This document shows positions 1 through 5,993 of a stretch of DNA of 7,876 bases, piece after piece. The notes beneath the pieces were generated by a model that saw nothing but the letters and a program-made list of their open reading frames with translations, searched no databases and had not been told where the DNA came from. The DNA comes from UBA6522 sp036231525 (GTDB lineage: Bacteria > Pseudomonadota > Gammaproteobacteria > Steroidobacterales > Rariloculaceae): positions 1-7,876 of the forward strand of contig JAZAGZ010000073.1 of NCBI GenBank assembly GCA_036231525.1, written 5' to 3'. The position numbers and the translations under genes are program-made. Numbering within the stretch: the first letter of the stretch is position 1; every line of letters begins with the position of its first letter.

Positions 1-318
1 CACCGCTTCATCACCCTTCTCCCCACCTCCTAACAGGGCTCGAGCGTTATGAGAATGATGTGTAAGACTGTACTCACATCTATTAAGAATACTTGTGTAC
101 GTACCGATGGCTTCCAGAAACCATTCAGGTAAAACGTTCTCGGGATGATTCAGTACGGCACCGTAGAGCGCAATATGACCCCTCATCGTGTGCGGACGAA
201 GCGAATGAGCCTTCATAACATTGTCTATGGTTCCATGTGGGGTCGTTGCATCTTCGTACGCGCTTGACAGTGCGCCAGTAGCCTTATCAGGTTGAATTGT
301 CTTGATCCAGGCAATCAT
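1..318 (-). CDS. AhpD-like / carboxymuconolactone-decarboxylase-fold peroxidase-related protein (partial, C-terminus outside window)
   Basis: The first 106 residues are present; the gene runs off the window at base 1. The ATG at 316-318 is preceded by AAGGAGAG at 326-333, 7 nt away, which fixes the start. The protein resembles the 'peroxidase-related' branch of the AhpD/CMD fold. Residues 69-88 hold the helix with the active-site pattern Glu69, Asn79, Cys81, Tyr83, His87, His88. Family members usually have CxxC followed by HH and use the cysteine pair for thiol-dependent peroxide reduction. Here the second cysteine position is Ser84 (CEYS), so a classical disulfide-forming pair is absent in the part seen. 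It follows the HD-domain gene by 33 nt, so the two are probably co-transcribed. Family assignment is fairly sure from the motif; activity and substrate are not known. Confidence 0.75.
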   Translation of the reverse strand, partial: MIAWIKTIQPDKATGALSSAYEDATTPHGTIDNVMKAHSLRPHTMRGHIALYGAVLNHPENVLPEWFLEAIGTYTSILNRCEYSLTHHSHNARALLGGGEKGDEAV

Positions 319-325
319 TTCCAAC

Positions 326-333
326 CTCTCCTT
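326..333 (-). promoter_or_regulatory. Ribosome binding site of the AhpD-like gene
   Basis: AAGGAGAG on the minus strand lies 7 nt before the ATG at 318, inside the 33-nt gap after the HD gene stop. It is one of the strongest Shine-Dalgarno matches in the window. Confidence 0.7.
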
Positions 334-351
334 ATAAAACAAAGAATTGAT

Positions 352-1026
352 TCAACTGGTGCGAGAAAATACTCGCTGAACCATTGGCTCAAAAAATTCC
401 ACAGGTAAACAGTCTATATTTGGGTTGATAGCAATAATGTCGTACTTTTCCACAAACTCAGCCGTCCACTCAAAATAGGGATGGTCACGCCAGCGCTCAC
501 GCTCATTGAGAAACGCTGGCTCAACTTTTTCATAGTACCCATGCAAATGAATCCGCTGGAAAATCTCGTGATGATCAAGCATCCAGATATTTCTCTCGGA
601 AATATAAGGTCGTAACAAATTAGCAGCAAACTGGCCATGATTCTCTGGGCATACGATAAATCCTATGTCATGCAGCAATCCCGTTACGATATCCTCTTCG
701 TCATAGCCATCCTCGTGAAGAAGAGTTGCGGTCTGCAGACAGTGCTCGTAATTATTTATTGCATAGCCAAATGTGGGCGCATCCCTGGAAGCCTTCAGCA
801 ATTCCAGCACCTGCCTAGATTGCTGTTCCTTTAAGTACTCTGATCTCTGACGGTTCATCAAAGACCAATCCCCCTCCCGAAAGTCATCCATGTTGAATTT
901 TTCGATATAACTCCACTCTGGACGCAATAGAGGATCTCGTTCCCCTGACTTTCTCCGAGGAGAATGGTCTGTCTTGTGACCTTCGACCGTAGTATTGCCA
1001 GGATTGGAATTTTTCTTAATTGACAT
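352..1026 (-). CDS. HD-domain oxygenase-like protein (PhnZ/MIOX-type mixed-valence diiron family)
   Basis: This is a 224-residue cytoplasmic protein with no signal peptide. The first 30 or so residues are polar and look non-conserved. The core carries His95 (in YEHCLQTA), His119-Asp120 (LLHDIG), His130, His152/153 (DHHE) and a late Asp196 in a KYD-x(4)-NP context. That order (H, HD, H, H, D) is the ligand set of the diiron oxygenases PhnZ, TmpB and myo-inositol oxygenase. The YEHCLQTA and KYD stretches look closer to these than to HD phosphohydrolases. Known members use a mixed-valence Fe(II)/Fe(III) pair and O2 to cleave a C-C or C-P bond. The gene follows a mononuclear-iron dioxygenase gene by 79 nt and precedes the AhpD-like gene by 33 nt. 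The start ATG is supported by AAGG 9 nt upstream. The region around this start duplicates part of the upstream gene. Phosphohydrolase activity remains a possible alternative. Confidence 0.75.
   Translation of the reverse strand: MSIKKNSNPGNTTVEGHKTDHSPRRKSGERDPLLRPEWSYIEKFNMDDFREGDWSLMNRQRSEYLKEQQSRQVLELLKASRDAPTFGYAINNYEHCLQTATLLHEDGYDEEDIVTGLLHDIGFIVCPENHGQFAANLLRPYISERNIWMLDHHEIFQRIHLHGYYEKVEPAFLNERERWRDHPYFEWTAEFVEKYDIIAINPNIDCLPVEFFEPMVQRVFSRTS
1000..1025. repeat. Imperfect direct repeat, copy 1a (HD gene 5' end)
   Basis: These 26 bases match 1148-1173 at 23 of 26 positions in the same orientation. In coding terms the HD residues SIKKNSNPGN line up, in the same reading phase, with SNKENPNPEN near the C-terminus of the neighbouring dioxygenase. 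Confidence 0.6.
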
Positions 1027-1040
1027 TACTCGAAACCTTA
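1018..1040. repeat. Imperfect direct repeat, copy 2a (HD start codon and ribosome binding site)
   Basis: These 23 bases match 1246-1268 at 21 of 23 positions, including an exact 13-base block at 1028-1040. The segment contains the HD ATG and its AAGG. The other copy lies inside the dioxygenase coding sequence, around residues KVSSDGN. Confidence 0.6.
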
Positions 1041-1105
1041 CTCCGTATGCTTACCTAATGTGTACCCACCAATTACATCACCTTCGGTTGACACACCAAG
1101 ACCGT

Positions 1106-2209
1106 TCACGTGTCGATTAATGCAATTTTTGGATTGATAGCATTTTCAGGATTGGGATTTTCCTTATTTGACAGTTCTTTGATGGGCATCGGGCGCAGCT
1201 GGATACCTTCTGGGGTTTCGCCCGGCACGATTTTGTCACCGTCAAAATTGCCATCACTCGAAACCTTAGTGTTTCGGTAAGCAAAAGCTTCGTTATAACG
1301 CTCATTTATATAGTCAGCACAGCGAACCGGCTCATACTTAGAAACCTCACCCGCAATCGTAACTGGCTCGACGGCTGCATCCCAATCCGGGTCAACAAAC
1401 ATTGCAAGGGAATAACGCGTTCGATTCGTTGAGCTCACAACACGATGCGGTGTTGATTCAAATCGGTCATTACTCCATCTGGCAAGCAAATCCCCAATAT
1501 TTACTACATAGGTGCCTTTGATAGGTGTTGCACTCAACCAAGCACCGGATTTTCCTTTTATCTGAAGACCGCCAACTTCATCCTGATAGAGAAGCGTTAA
1601 CGTACCATAATCTGTATGTACCCCCGACCCAAAGTGTTCAACAGATGGTGATTTCTGGGGTGGATAGCATATAAGCGATCCTCTGCTTACCGGCTTATTA
1701 AAATCCTTCAAAAAGAACTCAGGGTCAATATCAAGACCCATTGCGAACGCCTTTAGCAAACGTTGCCCACAGATCTGAGCCTCCTGAAAATACGTTACCA
1801 ACTTTCCGCGCATATCAGGCATAAAACCCGGCCATTGGTTTGGTGCTAATAGACGACCGCCTACCCGAAAATCAGAATCGTCCTCTTCAATGTCTAGACC
1901 CCAAACAAAACTCTCTTTGAAATCTGGCTCTTGATTACCGTACATCTGCGCTTCACCACGCCTAAGCCAGCCGCGGTGAAAGGGGGAGATAGCGACCGCC
2001 CGCTTCTCTTCCTCCGTTGCATTAAAGAACTGGCGGGCGAGTGTGAGAGCCTCTTCAATTAATAACTGAGAAACACCGTGGTTCTCGATATAGAAAAATC
2101 CCACCGTTTGAGCGGCGCTACAGAGTTTATCCGCAACCCTCTGTAAAGCTGCCCCGTCACCAGATTCCAACGCAGACACGTCAATGATAGGAATTTCTTC
2201 AGGCTTCAC
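1106..2209 (-). CDS. Isopenicillin-N-synthase-like Fe(II)/2-oxoglutarate-type dioxygenase
   Basis: This cytoplasmic mononuclear-iron oxygenase has 367 residues from the chosen start. Numbered from that start, it has the N-terminal DIOX_N signature (IPIIDVS, then GFFYIENHGV ending near residue 46). A double-stranded beta-helix follows, with the iron triad His198-x-Asp200 (HTDYGTLTLL) and His255 (TPHRVV). Arg265-x-Ser267 is the usual 2-oxoglutarate-binding pair. All catalytic residues are present. The track-length frame starts at a TTG (2233) with poor ribosome binding. A GTG at 2209 has GGAAG 7 nt before it and begins just ahead of the conserved region, so I use it; this overlaps the antiporter gene by 11 nt. 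The core ends near AYR (residue 312) and a tail of about 55 polar residues follows, parts of which are repeated at the next gene. Such enzymes hydroxylate, desaturate or cyclise small molecules. The substrate is unknown; the downstream HD oxygenase suggests a two-step oxidation. Confidence 0.85.
   Translation of the reverse strand: MKPEEIPIIDVSALESGDGAALQRVADKLCSAAQTVGFFYIENHGVSQLLIEEALTLARQFFNATEEEKRAVAISPFHRGWLRRGEAQMYGNQEPDFKESFVWGLDIEEDDSDFRVGGRLLAPNQWPGFMPDMRGKLVTYFQEAQICGQRLLKAFAMGLDIDPEFFLKDFNKPVSRGSLICYPPQKSPSVEHFGSGVHTDYGTLTLLYQDEVGGLQIKGKSGAWLSATPIKGTYVVNIGDLLARWSNDRFESTPHRVVSSTNRTRYSLAMFVDPDWDAAVEPVTIAGEVSKYEPVRCADYINERYNEAFAYRNTKVSSDGNFDGDKIVPGETPEGIQLRPMPIKELSNKENPNPENAINPKIALIDT
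1148..1173. repeat. Imperfect direct repeat, copy 1b (dioxygenase 3' end)
   Basis: This is the partner of 1000-1025 (23 of 26 identical). It encodes part of SNKENPNPEN in the C-terminal tail of the dioxygenase. Confidence 0.6.
1246..1268. repeat. Imperfect direct repeat, copy 2b (dioxygenase 3' region)
   Basis: This is the partner of 1018-1040 (21 of 23 identical). The two repeat pairs have different offsets (148 and 228 bases). If they descend from one duplication, about 80 bases were lost between them in the copy next to the HD gene. Confidence 0.6.
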
Positions 2210-3596
2210 TTGGTTTCTTCCGGAAAATCCCAAATCCCATATAGGCTAGGAGAATCGACAATAATGGATTGATATAGTTGAAAAAAGCCCATGGAGCAAA
2301 CGTAAAGGGTGATATTCCCAGCGCCCCCATACAAAAGGCGCCCGAAGTTGTCCATGGAATGAGTGATGTGCTCAACGTTGCGCCCTCTTCTAGACAACGA
2401 GACAACATATGCCGCTCAAGCCCGTCAGCCTCGTAAGAATCCTTGAAAATCTGACCACCGAAAATAATGGATAGATACCCCTCTCCCATGCTCATGTTTG
2501 CAATAACGCCGGAACCGATCGTCGTCGCTACCAATGTTGCGGATCTCTTTATTCGGGACAGCATCCCTTGCAATAGCACGCGAACAAAACCGGAGCGATC
2601 TAAAAGACCGCCAAGAGATAGTGCGATAAGAGCTAGTGACAGCGTCCACATCATGCTCTGAATTCCACCACGGGTTAGCAGCACATCAAGCTGTTCTAGG
2701 CCAGTGTTCGATGTGTAACCTTCCTGCAAACTATTCAGTACTTCTGTAATACCTCTTCCCTGTGTAGTTAGAGCTAGGGCAATAGCAGTCGCAATACTAG
2801 CCAGCATGCTCGGCTCAGCCGGTACACGCCTGATACCTAAAACAAGCAACACCACCAACGGAAGCAGTGTTACTGGCCCAATAGAAAATTCAATTGCAAG
2901 ATACTCTTTCAGTTCATTAAGTTGCTGCACAGAAAGAGCTTGATCCGCATACTCTAACCCCACAGTTGTAAATAGAAACAAGGCAATAATATAAGCGGGC
3001 ACTGTCGTATAAAGCATAGAGCGAATGTGCGCATATAGGTCCGTCTCAGCACTCATAGCCGCAAGATTTGTCGTATCTGAGACCGGGGACATTTTATCTC
3101 CGAAACTGGCGCCAGACACTACCATGCCAGCCACAAGAGGTAGCGGGATACCGAGGGCATTCCCGAGCCCCATCAGTACAACGCCTATAGTTCCAATCGT
3201 TCCCCACGCGGTCCCCGTTGCAAGAGACATGAGGCTGCAGAGTATGAGGCCAGCTGGCAGAAAAATTGCAGGGTGTAATAGATCCACACCGTAATAGATG
3301 AGACCGCCGACCGTTCCACCTTCAATTAATGCGGCGATTAAGACACCGATCAAAATAAAGATGTAAATGGCACCCAAACCCTTCCCAATTCCCGCGCTCA
3401 TAGCACTCTTGATCAAAGTGAACTGAAACCCAAGATATGAGGCATGGCCTGCAACCCAGATAAGGCCTATAACCAGTAAAACGTGCAGATTTATTTCAAA
3501 CCAGAATAGCCCTAGGATCACAATAAGAATAACGCCACCGAAGCAGGCTAGTGACTGCAGGAAACCCGGTTCTCTTGGATTCTTCATGGGGTCCAT
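2199..3596 (-). CDS. NhaC-family Na+/H+ antiporter-like membrane transporter
   Basis: This is a 465-residue inner-membrane protein with about a dozen hydrophobic segments, the usual length for NhaC. The family hallmark GASFGDKMSPVSDTTNLA lies at residues 162-179, preceded by SLATGTAWGT (124-133). The second half carries another conserved block, EEGATLSTSLIPWTTSGAF. NhaC proteins exchange Na+ for H+; relatives such as MleN couple this to exchange of carboxylic acids, so an organic substrate is possible. The gene overlaps the dioxygenase start by 11 nt, which points to translational coupling and makes substrate import or ion-coupled exchange for that pathway plausible. The start could be ATG 3596 or ATG 3587 (MKNPREPGF); neither has a strong ribosome binding site. 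Confidence 0.9.
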   Translation of the reverse strand: MDPMKNPREPGFLQSLACFGGVILIVILGLFWFEINLHVLLVIGLIWVAGHASYLGFQFTLIKSAMSAGIGKGLGAIYIFILIGVLIAALIEGGTVGGLIYYGVDLLHPAIFLPAGLILCSLMSLATGTAWGTIGTIGVVLMGLGNALGIPLPLVAGMVVSGASFGDKMSPVSDTTNLAAMSAETDLYAHIRSMLYTTVPAYIIALFLFTTVGLEYADQALSVQQLNELKEYLAIEFSIGPVTLLPLVVLLVLGIRRVPAEPSMLASIATAIALALTTQGRGITEVLNSLQEGYTSNTGLEQLDVLLTRGGIQSMMWTLSLALIALSLGGLLDRSGFVRVLLQGMLSRIKRSATLVATTIGSGVIANMSMGEGYLSIIFGGQIFKDSYEADGLERHMLSRCLEEGATLSTSLIPWTTSGAFCMGALGISPFTFAPWAFFNYINPLLSILLAYMGFGIFRKKPSEA

Positions 3597-3667
3597 GACT
3601 TCTGGAAAACCATGAATGCTAGCCTAAAATTACCGCTCAGCGCAGATTTTTACCGATTAATCGAGAC

Positions 3668-4651
3668 TCAGTCGAAAATATAGCGAGACGCAATATTCGG
3701 ATCGCAGTCAAAGGGCGAAAGAGCGCCATCTGGCACATAATCCCACGGTATGCTGCCTGTCATTGGATCCACCATATGCTCAGGATCTTCAACGGTATAA
3801 CTAACCACTAACTGAGTTCGATCCTCACTCAACTCAAATCTTTCCACAACACGCTTCTGAGCCCCAGAAGGAATACCATTTCGATTGCCAGACCGGCTGT
3901 CTGAGAAATTTGTTGTTTCTACAACCAGGATATCTCCTTCCCACCAGCCTATAGAGTGCCCCTGGTTCGTTCGCTCTTCGTTTCCCGGATGGTCGCGACC
4001 ATCCATAAACACCGTACGTTCTACGTTAAAGAGTTCGGTTCTAATGAATACTCTATCGTCTTGCACCTCAATCTCATGAAGGTATGGCGCGGAAACGATC
4101 GTTGGTGAAGGAAACGCAACGCATTCTGATGTTGGATTATCGGATTCTTCATAATCAGCTTGCGCGGCAATCGCCTTCTCCGTGAGTTCGCCATATATGT
4201 AGGTCCGCGTGTTAGTCCCTCGCAAACCATCCCAAACGCCCCCAATTCCAGTCGCACGAACGTTCGATGCACGTCCACCAGTTCTCGGCCCGAGGACTGT
4301 TCCATCTGGGGTGCGCAGTGAAACTAGTAATGCATGATTCCTGTTTCGAGCTCGGCGGTCTGGGTTTCCCCGCACCGTAACAATATCTCCGGGTATCAAA
4401 GTATTTGGCGCCCAACCACTGCGCATACTTATTGCTGTAGCATCAAGCTCCAATTGCCATTCACGTAGTTCACCACCAGCATCTCTTACCTCGAGATATA
4501 CATAAACGTGTGGATTAGTCCAATCGTAATGAGTAACCGTACCTACAAGCGTGACGATAGAACTCCTGTCAAAGATTGTGCCACTGTGATGCCCTGACAC
4601 CTGGAACGTGACAAATATGGCAACCATGCCTACAACATACGAGCTTTTCAC
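3668..4651 (-). CDS. DUF6152 family exported protein, second tandem copy
   Basis: This protein has 327 residues from a GTG at 4649-4651 preceded by GGGAG 5 nt upstream. The longer frame, which starts with TTG at 4723, gives no sensible signal peptide and is not used. Residues 1-20 are a signal peptide, with probable cleavage after VSG. The mature protein would then begin His21-His22-Ser. The DUF6152 pattern follows: GTVTHYDWTNPHVY (His48 in NPH), a GW..NTLIPGD segment and a DG turn near 116. The C-terminal half has GHSIGWWEGD (231-240), NGIPSG and VVERFELSED, shared with the upstream paralogue. Two cysteines, Cys177 and Cys316, are also conserved and could form a disulfide. Function is unknown. 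It lies 94 nt downstream of its paralogue and 71 nt upstream of the antiporter gene, so all may be one operon. Confidence 0.8.
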   Translation of the reverse strand: MKSSYVVGMVAIFVTFQVSGHHSGTIFDRSSIVTLVGTVTHYDWTNPHVYVYLEVRDAGGELREWQLELDATAISMRSGWAPNTLIPGDIVTVRGNPDRRARNRNHALLVSLRTPDGTVLGPRTGGRASNVRATGIGGVWDGLRGTNTRTYIYGELTEKAIAAQADYEESDNPTSECVAFPSPTIVSAPYLHEIEVQDDRVFIRTELFNVERTVFMDGRDHPGNEERTNQGHSIGWWEGDILVVETTNFSDSRSGNRNGIPSGAQKRVVERFELSEDRTQLVVSYTVEDPEHMVDPMTGSIPWDYVPDGALSPFDCDPNIASRYIFD

Positions 4652-4654
4652 TTG

Positions 4655-4661
4655 CTCTCCC
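4655..4661 (-). promoter_or_regulatory. Ribosome binding site deciding the GTG start at 4651
   Basis: GGGAGAG on the minus strand sits just before the GTG at 4649-4651 (5 nt after GGGAG). It supports a start that places a clean signal peptide at the N-terminus. Confidence 0.55.
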
Positions 4662-4745
4662 ACACACAAAACCTTCAATGCCGAATAATATTCAACTGCG
4701 CAGCAAAATAAAAATGATCCCAACTGAAACTCAAGTGTCTATATC

Positions 4746-5798
4746 TCACGGCACAGGCCCCTGAGGGAGGAAACGCCTTGTTGATTCCAAATCACAATTA
4801 AATTGAGACATATCTGCCCATGGTGAATAGATCAGCTTTCTGGTATGTGTCATAGGTTCTAGGATGTACTCTGGATCCTCCAGCATGAACTCGACAGCCA
4901 TTTGAGTGCCATTTTCGGTCAACGTATAACGCTCAACAACATGCTTCTGAGAACCCGAAGGAATACCATTCTGATACGGTGATCGATGATCGGCAAAGTT
5001 TTTAGTATCGACGACTAGCGTATCTCCTTCCCACCAACCGATTGAGTGACCTTCGTGAAAACGTGTGCTGCCACCAGGGTGTTCACGACCATCCATATAC
5101 ACTGTTCGTTCCTCATCAAAAAACTGGCTGCGAATCAAGACAATTCCTTCACCTCTGAATTCAATCTCTAAGGGGTAGAGGTCCGTGTAAATTATCATCG
5201 ATGGTGTCGGCCGTCCGATGCAACTCAATTCAGGATTCTCATCTGAGTTTTCATCATATATAGCCTGCGCAGCTCGTCCTTCTTCATTCAACTTAAGTAA
5301 AGCTCGTGTCAGACCATCTAAGCGGCCAGGATAGTTAACAAGCGTTGCAGCATCCGCCATCCATTTACCCTCAAGAGTGGATGTACTGGCAGTCACCTCT
5401 GGTGCTGCTAAGCGAACCTCCCCAGTATCACTATCAAATGACGTTGGTAAAATGATTCCATCTCGCCTCTCAATCGAGAGAAATTTCACGTATGGTCGGC
5501 CACCTCTCGCTGGATAAGCCCCAACCGAAACCCGATCACCCGCTGCTAGTGAGTCACGTGTCCATCCCATACGAGAAACGGTAGCCACCGAGGCCATTTG
5601 TACCGTCCACTCTACTTGATCGCCTTGCTCATCCATGGTCTCAACGGTGAAATAGACGTGAGGATTTCGCCAACTAAAACCGGTAACCGTACCTTCAACA
5701 GTTACCACTGTATCTAGGTTCAAGCCTGCATCACTGTGATGACCGGAGATTGGAGGAATGAGCAGGAACACTCCAACAAATACCATAATGCTTCTCAC
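4746..5798 (-). CDS. DUF6152 family exported protein, first tandem copy
   Basis: This protein has 350 residues from a GTG at 5796-5798, with GGAGG 7 nt upstream. An in-frame ATG at 5804 is only 1 nt from that site, and the GTG opening the longest frame (5855) has none. Residues 1-19 form a short signal peptide ending PISG; the mature chain would start His20-His21-Ser. The DUF6152 core includes EGTVTGFSWRNPHVYF (His47 in NPH), GWTRDSLAAGD and YPARGGRPY. The C-terminal half carries GHSIGWWEGDTLVVDT from residue 250, NGIPSG and VVERYTLTE. Cys193 and Cys335 match cysteines of the downstream paralogue. No catalytic domain is recognised. It is the first minus-strand gene after the divergent gap and so likely heads the operon. 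Members of this family that I recall are periplasmic proteins of unknown role. Confidence 0.8.
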   Translation of the reverse strand: MRSIMVFVGVFLLIPPISGHHSDAGLNLDTVVTVEGTVTGFSWRNPHVYFTVETMDEQGDQVEWTVQMASVATVSRMGWTRDSLAAGDRVSVGAYPARGGRPYVKFLSIERRDGIILPTSFDSDTGEVRLAAPEVTASTSTLEGKWMADAATLVNYPGRLDGLTRALLKLNEEGRAAQAIYDENSDENPELSCIGRPTPSMIIYTDLYPLEIEFRGEGIVLIRSQFFDEERTVYMDGREHPGGSTRFHEGHSIGWWEGDTLVVDTKNFADHRSPYQNGIPSGSQKHVVERYTLTENGTQMAVEFMLEDPEYILEPMTHTRKLIYSPWADMSQFNCDLESTRRFLPQGPVP

Positions 5799-5805
5799 AA
5801 GCATG

Positions 5806-5810
5806 CCTCC
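5806..5810 (-). promoter_or_regulatory. Ribosome binding site deciding the GTG start at 5798
   Basis: GGAGG on the minus strand has 7-nt spacing to the GTG at 5796-5798. An ATG at 5802-5804 in the same frame is too close to be favoured. Confidence 0.65.
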
Positions 5811-5993
5811 TCGAGGGATGTTCTTAGGGTTAATTATCTGCTCTAAATCTACCACGCCGCGGGAGCTTACTACTCAATTTCGCATTGGTAGTGTTGCAAC
5901 CCATTTTCTAGAACTAACCAATATCATCAAATATGCCCACGTTAATAGCGTATACGGTTAATATGCAGGTAAATAATGCTATCAGAGGGCATC
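5811..5993. promoter_or_regulatory. Divergent intergenic region between DUF6152 and aldolase genes
   Basis: This gap must hold the promoters of the plus-strand aldolase gene and probably of the minus-strand DUF6152 operon. Near the aldolase there is an 8-bp palindrome CGTATACG (5949-5956), flanked by two copies of GTTAATA (5941-5947 and 5957-5963) with a 16-bp period. TAATAT at 5959-5964 could be a -10 element, but I see no convincing -35 at the right distance. No good minus-strand promoter could be picked out. Confidence 0.35.

Noticed and set aside
637..834. Plus-strand open frame of 65 codons opposite the HD gene
   Set aside because: It lies wholly within the well-supported HD gene, has no ribosome binding site or recognisable motif, and is explained as an antisense shadow.
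3025..3294. Plus-strand open frame of 89 codons opposite the antiporter
   Set aside because: It is antisense to the conserved NhaC signature region; its Pro/Arg/Ser-rich composition is what the reverse of a membrane-protein gene gives.
3597..3667. Hairpin or terminator between the second DUF6152 gene and the antiporter gene
   Set aside because: GCGCTGAGCGG only allows a very short stem with almost no loop, and no T-run follows it in the right place.
5799..5855. Longer N-terminus for the first DUF6152 protein (start at 5855)
   Set aside because: It begins with GTG without a ribosome binding site and would bury the signal peptide behind 19 polar residues.
5894..5899. TTGCAA as a -35 element of the aldolase promoter
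   Set aside because: No acceptable -10 lies 16-18 bp downstream, and the ATG would be almost 100 bp away.
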